From Flectobacillus roseus (GTDB lineage: Bacteria > Bacteroidota > Bacteroidia > Cytophagales > Spirosomataceae), in NCBI RefSeq assembly GCF_030056665.1, contig NZ_JASHIG010000013.1: a DNA stretch of 64,000 nucleotides. One strand, given 5' to 3'. The position numbers and the translations under genes were made by a program. Below, piece by piece: positions 9,028-17,200 of this stretch (position 1 is the stretch's first letter; the number at the start of each line of letters is the position of its first letter). Below the pieces are notes generated by a model. It saw nothing but the letters and a program-made list of their open reading frames with translations. It made no database searches and was not told the DNA's origin.

Positions 9028-9424
9028 CCGAACTTTTTGTGATAGTTGTAAAAATTTCATGCCTACAAAAGGCCTCCAAAACACCCAAAAACGACGTTCT
9101 CAAAATAATTATTAGCACAAAACAGTTTTCCGAATTATTTGTGATAGTTATGCTAAAACTATGCTCAAAAAGACCTTCAATAAGTGCAATAAAAATCTAG
9201 TATTAGCCAATTTTTTTATTCCGAATTATTTGCGATAGTTCCGAATTATTTGTGATAGTTAATTATCCTATTTTCCGAATTATTTGCGATAGATAAAGTG
9301 ATTTTATGCTCCGAATTATTTGTGATAGTTCCGAATTATTTGTGATAGGTTTCCGAATTATTTGTGATAGATGTGGATAACTTTTCCGAATTATTTGTGA
9401 TAGTTGCCGAATTATTTGTGATAG
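9028..9424 (+). repeat. Replication origin: ten 18-bp iterons (ccgaattatttgtgatag)
   Basis: Ten direct copies start at 9028, 9130, 9221, 9241, 9275, 9311, 9331, 9353, 9386 and 9407. The first reads ccgaactttttgtgatag and is the most diverged; copies at 9221 and 9275 have tgcgatag; the other seven are identical. The last eight form the dense array, with starts 20-22 or 33-36 bp apart, i.e. about two or three helical turns. The copies at 9028 and 9130 stand apart, towards the rep promoter. Direct repeats next to a Rep_3 gene are the hallmark of an iteron-regulated origin. Confidence 0.93.
9372..9380 (-). promoter_or_regulatory. Perfect DnaA box inside the iteron array
   Basis: The sequence tgtggataa is the exact reverse complement of the consensus DnaA box TTATCCACA. 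It sits between the eighth and ninth iterons. Iteron plasmids of this type usually carry DnaA boxes at the origin, so host DnaA probably takes part in opening. Confidence 0.85.
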
Positions 9425-9755
9425 ATGACCTATTTAACAAAATGATTTTCAAATAGTTATGGAGCCTGAAAGTATTTAAATATTGTTGTTTATTTTAAAA
9501 AACAACAACAATAGTGTTTGTTGTTTCTATTTTAATTTTTCAAAAACAATAAAAAACAAAAAAATATACTAGAAAAGAAACTTTCCTTTATCCCCCAGTT
9601 GCGCGGCCCCCCCTTAATGGTTTTCATCAAAAAACAGCTCCGAAAAGATAAGACCTAATGAGAAGTTAGTCATTTGGCTTGAAAATGCAGAATAATGTTC
9701 CTAGAATAACCTGTAGCCACATGAATAGATAGCAGAAATAATATTTATGTTTATT
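9425..9755. other. AT-rich putative unwinding region and a small GC-rich island
   Basis: From about 9425 to 9590 the DNA is almost entirely A and T, including the inverted repeat attgttgttt (9482-9491) with aacaacaacaat (9501-9512) and a further ttgttgtttc. Lying right after the iterons, it is the probable duplex-opening element. At 9592-9613 it is interrupted by ccccc and ccccccc runs around a gcgcgg core, highly unusual for this neighbourhood. The rest up to the parA promoter shows no gene. Confidence 0.6.
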
Positions 9756-9811
9756 TTTTCAAACAAATATATTCAATATGTTTGAAAAGTTAAACATGAC
9801 AAGTAATTTAG
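9756..9811 (+). promoter_or_regulatory. parA: parAB promoter overlapped by a palindrome (operator or centromere candidate)
   Basis: The arms ttttcaaacaaatat (9756-9770) and atatgtttgaaaa (9776-9788) make an imperfect palindrome. Its right arm contains TTTG at 9781-9784, which lies 19 bp from TAATTTAG (9804-9811), one base off the -7 consensus TAnnTTTG. ParA proteins with an N-terminal HTH often repress their own operon at such sites; ParB binding is the alternative. Confidence 0.5.
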
Positions 9812-9833
9812 CATCGTACAAAACTTCAAACCG

Positions 9834-10796
9834 ATGCTTACACAAGAAACATTACTTAAGTTTTTGAAAAGACGTTCAGCTTTATCGATTGCTACCCTTG
9901 AGAGAGAAGCCTCTTTACCCAAGAATACCCTTTCTGCGGTTCTTAATGGCTCGCGTAATTTGAATGAAAAGCACTTGGCTGACCTTTATCCTGTTGTGAC
10001 ACAATACGGTTTTAATCCTGAGGTTTTTGAAAAAGCACGCGTAATTTCAATTATCAATCACAAAGGTGGTGTAGGAAAGACCACAACTACGGCTTATTTG
10101 GGCGAAGCTTTGGCGAATAAGGGCTTTAAAGTACTCTTGATAGACATTGACCCACAAGGCAGTCTAAGCGAGGTTCTAAACGTAAATGTGGGCGAAACAC
10201 AGGTATATCATTCCTTGCTCAATTTGGAAGTGCCACTAGCTATTCAAAACGTAATCCCAAATCTTGATATTTCGCCGAGCGATATTGAGCTGAGTACTGC
10301 CGAAAAAGAACTCTCCAACAAGATCGGTGGCGAATTACGTTTGAGAGTGGCAATCAATAAAGTTTCGAAAGATTATGACTTCATTTTGATAGATTGTCCT
10401 CCTTCGCTCAATATTTTAACCATTACGGCCATGCAAGCCTCGAATAGCTGTTTGATTACGACCCTACCCGAGCAGCTTGCCTACAAAGGACTTGTGGTAT
10501 TGTTGGAAAGAATCTCAGAAGTGAGAGCATTGTTAAACCCTTCGCTAGAATTGGACGGCATTGTATTTACGATGGTAAAAAATAATAGCATCCACCGTGA
10601 GTATAAAGAGCTCATGAGACAGCAATTTTCGGGACTGAGAGTATTTGATTCGGAAATAAAGCATTTGATTGATTTTCAAAAAGCCATGGTCGAACATCTT
10701 ACCATTAGTGCTTTTAACAAAAGTTCGGAGGCCGCAACCTCCTATCAAAGTCTCGCGGACGAGTTTTTACAATCATTGTACAGTCGCAACGCATAA
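9834..10796 (+). CDS. parA: ParA partition ATPase with N-terminal HTH
   Basis: The 320-aa protein drives plasmid segregation. Residues about 1-60 form a helix-turn-helix with LEREASLPKNTLSAVLNGSR. Then follows a MinD/ParA ATPase core with deviant Walker A KGGVGKTTTT (about 81-90), the LLIDIDPQGSLS motif and LIDCPPSLN (Walker B). The fused DNA-binding domain resembles type Ia ParA proteins, which also autoregulate. It is the first gene of the parAB operon; parB begins 13 bp after its stop. It reads away from the origin and rep. Identification is firm. Confidence 0.95.
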   Translation: MLTQETLLKFLKRRSALSIATLEREASLPKNTLSAVLNGSRNLNEKHLADLYPVVTQYGFNPEVFEKARVISIINHKGGVGKTTTTAYLGEALANKGFKVLLIDIDPQGSLSEVLNVNVGETQVYHSLLNLEVPLAIQNVIPNLDISPSDIELSTAEKELSNKIGGELRLRVAINKVSKDYDFILIDCPPSLNILTITAMQASNSCLITTLPEQLAYKGLVVLLERISEVRALLNPSLELDGIVFTMVKNNSIHREYKELMRQQFSGLRVFDSEIKHLIDFQKAMVEHLTISAFNKSSEAATSYQSLADEFLQSLYSRNA

Positions 10797-10809
10797 ATTC
10801 TCTTAACCT

Positions 10810-11781
10810 ATGGCAAAGAAATCTTTAGCAGAAAAAATGGCTGAAAATAGTCAGGCGCTTCTTCAAACGCTAAAACCCAATACCATCAATAGTTTTAGTA
10901 CGACCGAAACTATCAAGAAAAATATTGTTGTCCTCGATGAGCTACGTGACCTGATTCCTCCTTTGTTAGAGGTAGAATATTTAGCCCTGAAAGACAATTT
11001 GATAAAACATGGTTGCAAAGACCCTCTAAAAATTTGGCGTACCACCAAACACGTGGTAGGACAAACAGATTCGTCAGATGACGAAATATATGTACTGATT
11101 GACGGACACAACCGCTATAAGTTGTGTACTGAGCTGGGTATTTCTTTTAACATTCAAATTGACAATTTTGAGTCGCTAAAAGAAGTACGAGATTTTATGA
11201 TTGACTTCCAGTTGAGTCGTCGTAATATTACTCCACAGCAAGCGTCATATTTGAGAGGATTGCGCTATAATTCAGAGAAAAAAGAATTAGCCAACAACCT
11301 CAAAGGAGGCATTGTCCAAAACGAAAATTTGCCTAATGGGCAAAATGTCCATCTGGGAGAAAATCCTAAAAAAACCACTGCTCAAGAGCTAGGAGAGTAC
11401 TTCAATGTAGATGAAAAAACGATTCGTCGTGATGCTGAATTTGCCAAAGGTTTGGAACGCCTCGACCCCGTTTTTCGCAAGGAAGTGTTGAATGGAAAAG
11501 CAAGAGTTGAAAAATCAAAGATTCAAAAACTAGGTAAAGCCAGCGAAGCGCTTAGTCCAATTTCAAGCGTAGACGATGTAATTGCGGTATACAACCAAAT
11601 TGTCACAACAGAGCAAACCAAAGGCGTAGAAAGCCCACAGAAGTCAAACTTGGAGTTACAATATGAAAAGCTTAACAAACAGCTTTTAAAGGCTTGTAAA
11701 GCCAAAAAGGTGGATAAGGGTACTGTACAAAAACTGAAAGAAACATTCGAGGCGTTTATCAACTCAATCCCGCAAGGATAG
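10810..11781 (+). CDS. parB: ParB/Spo0J-family partition protein
   Basis: The 323-aa protein binds a centromere and activates ParA. The N-terminal ParB nuclease-like domain (about residues 40-130) includes LKDNLIKHGCKDPLKIW and the motif LIDGHNRYKLC. A central region with QELGEYFNVDEKTIRRDAEFAKG is a helix-turn-helix. The C-terminus is Lys- and Gln-rich and probably coiled. The gene follows parA by 13 bp. The usual GERR-type motif of chromosomal ParB is not seen, so it is a plasmid-type ParB. The operon ends with a terminator at 12110-12148. Confidence 0.9.
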   Translation: MAKKSLAEKMAENSQALLQTLKPNTINSFSTTETIKKNIVVLDELRDLIPPLLEVEYLALKDNLIKHGCKDPLKIWRTTKHVVGQTDSSDDEIYVLIDGHNRYKLCTELGISFNIQIDNFESLKEVRDFMIDFQLSRRNITPQQASYLRGLRYNSEKKELANNLKGGIVQNENLPNGQNVHLGENPKKTTAQELGEYFNVDEKTIRRDAEFAKGLERLDPVFRKEVLNGKARVEKSKIQKLGKASEALSPISSVDDVIAVYNQIVTTEQTKGVESPQKSNLELQYEKLNKQLLKACKAKKVDKGTVQKLKETFEAFINSIPQG

Positions 11782-11814
11782 GTGCTAAGGTGGAATTGGG
11801 AGTTAGTAGTGTAC

Positions 11815-11870
11815 GAAGGGTTTCCAACTATTGCAGATTTGGGATTGCTGATTTCGGAAATGTAATACCT
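11815..11870 (-). repeat. Family A ~50-bp repeat
   Basis: Contains gatttgggattgctgatttc flanked by gtttccaactattgca and ggaaatgtaatacc, nearly the reverse complement of the copy at 42687-42740. It lies directly after parB. Confidence 0.75.
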
Positions 11871-11935
11871 AGTTTTTGACCAACGATACCAATGAGCGGG
11901 TGAATTCATTTCCCTTTACAATCATTAAAGAAATC

Positions 11936-12110
11936 GTGCACAATAGGATTTAAGTTATATGCCTAGGCAGTAGGCAACAGGTACTAGGCACAGAGTTTTA
12001 ACATGTTTTTAAAAACCAAAGACATGCTTTTTCCCAAAGCCCACCGCCGAAAGCCGATATCTGAAAGCCTAAAGCTCAAACCTTAAATTTTATTTTGCCC
12101 ACTAACTTAA
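11936..12110. repeat. Family B palindromic-ended element (copy 1, ~175 bp)
   Basis: The left end reads gtgcacaataggatttaag and the right end attttattttgcccactaac, matching copies at 16832, 21765, 33914 and 49449. The two ends are imperfect inverted repeats of one another (gcaaaataagatttaag when read inward). The middle carries the taggcagtaggcaac and aagcccaccgccgaaagcc segments shared by the family. It contains no ORF. Together with the flanking repeat and terminator it fills the 526-bp gap after parB. Confidence 0.75.
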
Positions 12111-12148
12111 GAGTAACGAGATTTATATATTTCGTTACTCTTTTTTTA
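12110..12148 (+). terminator. Intrinsic terminator after parAB
   Basis: Stem agagtaacgag (12110-12120) with ttcgttactct (12131-12141), followed by a run of T. It is about 330 bp after parB with a repeat element in between. Confidence 0.7.
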
Positions 12149-12307
12149 TATCTGTACACCTAAAAAATTTAACTGTAAGTAGAATTTGTATAACTTTCCC
12201 TTTTTTAATAACTTAATTTTGATTAGCTCACCAGAGCCAAATAACTGACTGAATTGATTATAAAGACCAATTATTATTACTAATCTATCCAACCTTTTAG
12301 CAGAACA

Positions 12308-12931
12308 ATGAATAGAAGAGATGTTATAAAAAATGTAGCCATGATGCTGGGCGGTGCGTTTTCGGCTCCTACACTCATGGCGATGAATCATTGGGAAAAT
12401 CCTATTAAATCTTATCCTAACGGAGTTGCTTTTAGCTTGACTCAAACACAACGCAATATAGTAGCTGAAATTGCTGAATTGATACTTCCCAAAACTACAG
12501 CTCCCAACGACGTTTCTCCCGGTGCAAAGGATGTGGGTGTTCCTGCCTTCATCGAAATGATGATGAAGGATTGCTATTTACAACCCGAGCAACTGAGTTT
12601 TATGGAAGGTTTGGTAAAGATGGAACAAGTGAAGTTTTTGGAGCTCAACGATAATGAGCGTAAAGGTATCCTCAAGTACTTGGAGCAAGAAACTAAGGCA
12701 GAAATGAAAGCCCGTCAAATGAAACAAACCAAAATGGGCGATAACGACGATCATGAGGATATTAAAAAAGTAGCGAAAGGATTACCATTTTGGCGACTCA
12801 TAAAAGAGCTAACACTTTTGGGGTATTTTACTTCTGAAGAAGGAATCAAAGCTTCTTTTGAATATGTGCAAATACCGGGGAAAGTAGAGAATATCAAGCT
12901 GAAACCCAATCAAAAATCATATGCTTACTAG
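12308..12931 (+). CDS. Gluconate 2-dehydrogenase subunit 3 family protein
   Basis: The 207-aa protein has a twin-arginine-like N-terminus (MNRRDVIKNVAMMLGGAFSA) and a body matching the small subunit family of membrane gluconate dehydrogenases: FSLTQTQRNIVAEIAELILPKT and a later FWRLIKELTLLGYFTSE. In this family the subunit accompanies a flavin-containing GMC large subunit and is needed for its export and stability. The neighbouring gene 130 bp downstream is exactly such a GMC protein, so the pair likely forms one periplasmic sugar or polyol dehydrogenase. The substrate cannot be read from sequence. Confidence 0.88.
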   Translation: MNRRDVIKNVAMMLGGAFSAPTLMAMNHWENPIKSYPNGVAFSLTQTQRNIVAEIAELILPKTTAPNDVSPGAKDVGVPAFIEMMMKDCYLQPEQLSFMEGLVKMEQVKFLELNDNERKGILKYLEQETKAEMKARQMKQTKMGDNDDHEDIKKVAKGLPFWRLIKELTLLGYFTSEEGIKASFEYVQIPGKVENIKLKPNQKSYAY

Positions 12932-13061
12932 GAGAGAATAATAGAATTGTGAGTTATAAATTGTGAATTGTCATGACCTAGAATAAGGGGATAGTCAACA
13001 ATATTGAGTTCAATTCTACTCTTCTGCTAAAGTATTTTTAACTGTTAAATCGCTGAAAATA

Positions 13062-14777
13062 ATGTATTTGAATATAAAAGCTACTAAAAATAACACCTTT
13101 GATGCAATCGTTGTTGGCTCGGGTATGACGGGCGGTTTTGCCGCAAAGGAATTAACCGAAAAAGGATTAAATGTATTGATGATTGAGCGTGGTCGTGAAA
13201 TAAAACATCCGCAAGATTATGATACTGCCATGAAACAGCCTTGGGAAGTAGAGCATAGGGGCAAGGTTACGGCGCATTCGGCTGAGGAACTTTGGGCAAA
13301 TAAGCGCTTTGGCAATTTGGCTAATGATGAATCAGGTCCGTTTTTTACGAATGATAAAGACAATCCATATATTGAAAAACGCCCTTTCGACTGGATTCGC
13401 GCGTACCATACAGGCGGAAAATCGATGCACTGGGGGCGCCAGTCGTATCGTTTCAATAAAGAAGATTTTGAGGCTAATGCCAAAGAAGGCATCGGTATTG
13501 ACTGGCCAATCCGTTATGACGACTTGGCTCCTTGGTACACTTATGTAGAAAAATTTGTAGGAGTGAGCGGACAAAAAGAAGGGCTTGATGTATTGCCTGA
13601 TGGTCATTTTTTGCCAGCTATGCCACTGTTTGCACCCGAAGTGCATTTCAAGAAAATGATGCTTGAAAAATTTAATCGTCCTGTAACAGTTGGACGTGTG
13701 GCCAATCTCTCTCAACCACAAGAATGGCATACCAAACTAGGCAGAGCTTCATGTCAATATCGCAACAAATGTGTGCGTGGATGTCCTTATGGCGCCTATT
13801 ACAGCTCGCTTTCAGGGGCCATTCCAGCCGCCAATCTGACCAAGCGTTTGAGTATGTTACACGATACCATTGTAGCCGAGATTCTTTATGATGAACAAAA
13901 ACAACGAGCTACTGGTGTACGTGTAATCAATCAAAAAACAAATCAAGTAGAAGAGTATTTTGCCAAAATCATCTTCTTAAACGCTGGTGCCATGAACACC
14001 GCCGCTTTGATGCTCAATTCAAAATCGAACCGTTTTCAGAACGGTTTAGGAAATGATAGCGATCAGGTGGGACGTAATATCATGGATCATCATTTGGGCG
14101 TAGGAGCTACGGCCACGGTAGAAGGTTTCTTGGACGACTATGTGTATGGTCAGCGACCTAATGCACTTTATATCCCTCGTTTCCGTAACTGGGGCAATGA
14201 CAAGCAATCTTATTTAAGAGGCTTTGGGTATCAGGGCGGAGCAAGTCGTGAAGGTTGGAGTAGGGGAGTAAATGCAGATGGATTTGGCGGTGACTTCAAA
14301 CAAAGTCTGACCAAGCCAGGGCAATGGACAATTGGTTTTGGTGGTTTTGGCGAAGTATTGCCTAATCCCGAAAACCGTATGTATCTCGACCCAACCAGAA
14401 AAGACAAATGGGGTGTTCCGATGATTGTGTTTGATGCTGCTTTTGGCGAAAACGAAATAACCATGCGTAAAGACATTATGAACTCCGCTATGGAAATGAT
14501 GGATGCCGCAGGTTTTAAAAATATCTCAGGATACAACCGACCAGAAGTACATTTAGGACTAGGAATCCACGAAATGGGAACAGCACGCATGGGACGTGAT
14601 GCCAAAACGTCTGTTTTGAATGCTTTCAACCAAGTTCATGCTGTAAAAAATGTTTTCGTGACTGATGGTGCTGCAATGACTTCGTCATCATGCGTCAATC
14701 CTTCTATTACTTACATGGCTTTAACAGCTCGTGCAGCCGATTATGCCGTGAAAGCCTTGAAGAAAAGAGAACTTTAG
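13062..14777 (+). CDS. GMC family oxidoreductase (FAD-dependent, large subunit)
   Basis: The 571-aa flavoprotein has the FAD-binding fold GSGMTGGFAAKEL (about residues 19-31), the segment GGKSMHWGRQSYRF, and a Cys-containing stretch CQYRNKCVRGCPYGAY. The conserved C-terminal GMC part shows HEMGTARMG and VTDGAAMTSSSCVNPSITY. It has no signal peptide of its own, consistent with export bound to the twin-arginine partner encoded upstream. It presumably oxidises a sugar or alcohol and passes electrons to a cytochrome or quinone. The hairpin terminator right behind it ends the two-gene unit. Confidence 0.92.
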   Translation: MYLNIKATKNNTFDAIVVGSGMTGGFAAKELTEKGLNVLMIERGREIKHPQDYDTAMKQPWEVEHRGKVTAHSAEELWANKRFGNLANDESGPFFTNDKDNPYIEKRPFDWIRAYHTGGKSMHWGRQSYRFNKEDFEANAKEGIGIDWPIRYDDLAPWYTYVEKFVGVSGQKEGLDVLPDGHFLPAMPLFAPEVHFKKMMLEKFNRPVTVGRVANLSQPQEWHTKLGRASCQYRNKCVRGCPYGAYYSSLSGAIPAANLTKRLSMLHDTIVAEILYDEQKQRATGVRVINQKTNQVEEYFAKIIFLNAGAMNTAALMLNSKSNRFQNGLGNDSDQVGRNIMDHHLGVGATATVEGFLDDYVYGQRPNALYIPRFRNWGNDKQSYLRGFGYQGGASREGWSRGVNADGFGGDFKQSLTKPGQWTIGFGGFGEVLPNPENRMYLDPTRKDKWGVPMIVFDAAFGENEITMRKDIMNSAMEMMDAAGFKNISGYNRPEVHLGLGIHEMGTARMGRDAKTSVLNAFNQVHAVKNVFVTDGAAMTSSSCVNPSITYMALTARAADYAVKALKKREL

Positions 14778-14794
14778 GAATAAAAATAGATTTG

Positions 14795-14836
14795 AAAAGG
14801 CACAAAGAAATCATCCGCTTTGTGCCTTTTCTTTTT
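14795..14836 (+). terminator. Terminator after the GMC gene
   Basis: Stem aaaaggcacaaag (14795-14807) pairs perfectly with ctttgtgcctttt (14818-14830), then ctttttattt. It is 18 bp past the stop and also suits the convergent pseudogene on the other strand. Confidence 0.85.
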
Positions 14837-15133
14837 ATTTCATTTTCGAAAAAATCAAAGGCAGACTTTTAGGGTCAAGCGTGCTCATTTCTACCAATTT
14901 AAGAGATTTTACCATGTGCAATTTGCCTTTTTGTCATGTATAAAATGAGGTGTTTTCAAATGACTTTGATATGCCTCTTTACTGGCATATATTTCCAAAA
15001 GTCGGAAAGTAGTAGGATGCTCTTTTTGAAACATCGGAAAAATCGAAATTACACCCGTTTCTAACTTTACAGAGATGGATGATTCTTCTTTCAAATAAGT
15101 AGCGTTGATTTCTATATTGGCAATACGAACCAT
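14835..15133 (-). pseudogene. Frameshifted antibiotic-biosynthesis-monooxygenase (ABM) family gene
   Basis: The reading frame from ATG 15133 gives a quinol-monooxygenase-like start (MVRIANIEIN) and the conserved SIFPMFQKE and LEIYASKEAYQSHLKTPHF. It then breaks after HFIHD. In the -1 frame past the run ccttttt on the plus strand (14926-14932), the rest of the family continues with KLHMVKSLKLVEMSTLDPKS to a stop at 14835. The break therefore looks like one inserted base in a homopolymer. In addition about seven residues expected after TYL are missing, suggesting an in-frame deletion. Two lesions make a sequencing error less likely, though I cannot exclude it. Intact family members act on quinols or small aromatics. 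Confidence 0.72.
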
Positions 15134-15290
15134 CAGGATAATCGACTCAATACAGGCTTTGCTTCAGTCGGCAACGATAATCATGAACTTAATTGGTTGT
15201 GAATCCTCATGACCAGACAGACCCTTCCACAAAGCCGCATAAATCTGCTATTTTTATCTTATCATTAACCGATACTATATCCTGAAGAGT

Positions 15291-15332
15291 TGTTTATGCC
15301 TTATTTGAGTTATATCCAATAAGGCATAAACA
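15291..15332. repeat. Perfect 15-bp inverted repeat upstream of the oxidoreductase
   Basis: Arms tgtttatgccttatt (15291-15305) and aataaggcataaaca (15318-15332), 12-bp spacer. It lies 71 bp before the Gfo/Idh/MocA start, in the divergent region, so it could be an operator or a hairpin in the leader. The remainder of this gap shows nothing recognisable. Confidence 0.5.
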
Positions 15333-15403
15333 ACATGCTTAGTGTCAAGAACAAATTTCTCATTATCGCAATTACAAAATAACCCCAAACATATTCCTAT
15401 TCT

Positions 15404-16807
15404 ATGAAAAATAATAACGATGCTGCTTCAAGAAGAAGATTTCTGCAACAAATTGGTGCAACAACCCTCATTTCTGCTACTTCGCCATTTGCTTCACTGG
15501 CTAATCAAGGCAAAGCCGAAGAACGTATTTTGCAGTACAACAAAAAGATTACTGCCAATGACAAAATCCGGATAGGTGTAATTGGCTACGGCGTACAAGG
15601 GCATTTTGATTTGAGCACTGCACTCAAAGTGCCTGGTGTTGAGTTGGCTGGTATATGCGACCTATACACAGGTAGAATCGAGAATGCCAAAGAGCAATTT
15701 GGCAAAGAACTTTTTACTACCCGAAACTACAAAGAGCTTTTAGATAGACCCGATATTGATGCTGTCTTGATCTGTACAACAGACTGTTGGCATGCTCGTA
15801 TTACCCTCGATGCCCTCGCCAAAGGTAAGCACGTCTATTGCGAAAAACCGATGGTCTACAAAATCAGCGAAGGTCATCCAGTGATTGAAGCAAGCAAAAA
15901 ATCAGGAAAGGTTTTGCAGGTTGGTAGCCAGCGCGTGAGTAGCCTAGGCTATGCCAAAGCCAAAGAATTGTTAGCGGCTGGCGAAATCGGAAAGCTCAAT
16001 ATGGTGAATGCCGTATATGACCGCCAAAGCTCAATTGGCTCGTGGGAATACACGATTCCCAAAGATGCAGATGCCATGACTACCAATTGGGATAAGTTTA
16101 TAGAAGTAACTGAAAAAATGGCATTTGACGCTAAAAAATTCTTCTGGTGGCGAGCCTTCAAAGAAGTAGGAACAGGCGTTGCGGGCGACTTATTTATTCA
16201 CTTATTGAGTGGTACGCATTTGATTACCAATTCAAAAGGTCCTGAAACAATTTTTAGTACAGGACAATTTAGCTATTGGAAAGACGGTCGTAATATGCCA
16301 GACGTAATGTCGGGCGTGATGCAATATCCAGATTGTGCCGAGCACGATGCTTTCCAGTTGACTTTACAGGTAAACTTTATCAGTGGAACAGGGGGACAGG
16401 AAATTATCAGACTCATTGGTTCTGAAGGGGTTATTGAAGTAATGGGCAATAACATTACCATCAAACATAGCATCATGCCCGAAGCGCCAGGTTTTGGTGG
16501 TTATGATTCATTATTTACTTTTTCCAAAAGTATGCAAACCGAAATGCAGGCCGATTATGATGCCAAATGGACGCCAGAACAGCGTAAAAGAAAAACGAAA
16601 GACGATATTGTTTTCAAAGTACCAGCAGGCTACAGCGACCACCTCGACCATTTTACCAACTTCTTTGATGCCATTCGTACAGGTAAACAGGTAGTCGAAG
16701 ATGCTACTTTCGGCTTTAGAGCGGCAGCGCCAGCCTTGGCATGTAACGAAAGTTATTTCTCGAAAAAAATCATCCAGTGGGATCCTGTGAAAATGAAGCT
16801 CAAGTAG
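15404..16807 (+). CDS. Secreted Gfo/Idh/MocA-family oxidoreductase
   Basis: The 467-aa protein starts with a twin-arginine signal (SRRRFLQQIGATTLISATSP) and then a Rossmann domain with IGVIGYGVQGH and ICDLYTGR, followed by the family motif EKPM. A larger beta-sheet domain with FFWWRAFKEVGTGVAGDL follows. Such secreted members are common in Bacteroidota carbohydrate loci and act on sugars or sugar-like substrates with a tightly bound NAD(P). The substrate is unknown. It appears to be transcribed alone, after the divergent gap containing the 15-bp inverted repeat, and is followed by a family B repeat and a terminator. Confidence 0.88.
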   Translation: MKNNNDAASRRRFLQQIGATTLISATSPFASLANQGKAEERILQYNKKITANDKIRIGVIGYGVQGHFDLSTALKVPGVELAGICDLYTGRIENAKEQFGKELFTTRNYKELLDRPDIDAVLICTTDCWHARITLDALAKGKHVYCEKPMVYKISEGHPVIEASKKSGKVLQVGSQRVSSLGYAKAKELLAAGEIGKLNMVNAVYDRQSSIGSWEYTIPKDADAMTTNWDKFIEVTEKMAFDAKKFFWWRAFKEVGTGVAGDLFIHLLSGTHLITNSKGPETIFSTGQFSYWKDGRNMPDVMSGVMQYPDCAEHDAFQLTLQVNFISGTGGQEIIRLIGSEGVIEVMGNNITIKHSIMPEAPGFGGYDSLFTFSKSMQTEMQADYDAKWTPEQRKRKTKDDIVFKVPAGYSDHLDHFTNFFDAIRTGKQVVEDATFGFRAAAPALACNESYFSKKIIQWDPVKMKLK

Positions 16808-16831
16808 GTGCTGTTTAAACGGTATGAGTCA

Positions 16832-17015
16832 CTTAAGTTAGTGGGTAAAAGAAAATTTAAGATTGTTCTTTGGGCTTTCAGGTAACGGCTTTCGGCGGTG
16901 GGCTTTGGAAAAAAGCATGGCTGTGGGTATTAAAAAACAACTTAACACTATTTGCCTTGTGCTTGTTGTCTAGTTCCTAAACACATCACTTAAATCTTAT
17001 TCTGCACGATTACTT
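16832..17015. repeat. Family B palindromic-ended element (copy 2, ~184 bp)
   Basis: Begins acttaagttagtgggtaaaa and ends tcttattctgcacgattact, inverted relative to copy 1. The middle carries gggctttcaggtaacggc and catggctgtgggt. No ORF. It occupies most of the gap before the next gene. Confidence 0.78.
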
Positions 17016-17056
17016 GTAAAGAAAAATTTTAAATAATTCATATCTAAAAATACTTT

Positions 17057-17109
17057 AAAAACTGGGTGCTTTTCGGGAAATGATTCTTTTCGAATAGCAC
17101 CCAGTTTTT
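17057..17109 (+). terminator. Terminator-like hairpin
   Basis: aaaaactgggtgcttttcg (17057-17075) pairs with cgaatagcacccagttttt (17091-17109) with a single mismatch; the arm ends in a T-run. It separates the oxidoreductase and the amidohydrolase genes. Confidence 0.7.
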
Positions 17110-17200
17110 ATGACGTAAAAAAAGTAAAGAGCCCAAATAGCTTTATCTTTGTTCGGATAAAAAAACATTTCCCAACCTTACTTCAAACCAAACTAGAAAT

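Noticed and set aside
9028..9424. The regular repeats could be read as a CRISPR array
   Set aside because: Repeats are only 18 bp, gaps vary from 2 to about 84 bp, and no cas genes are near. The adjacent Rep_3 gene and DnaA box make iterons the clear reading.
11523..11909. A 128-codon minus-strand ORF over the end of parB
   Set aside because: It overlaps a firmly identified gene in antisense and runs into a family A repeat.
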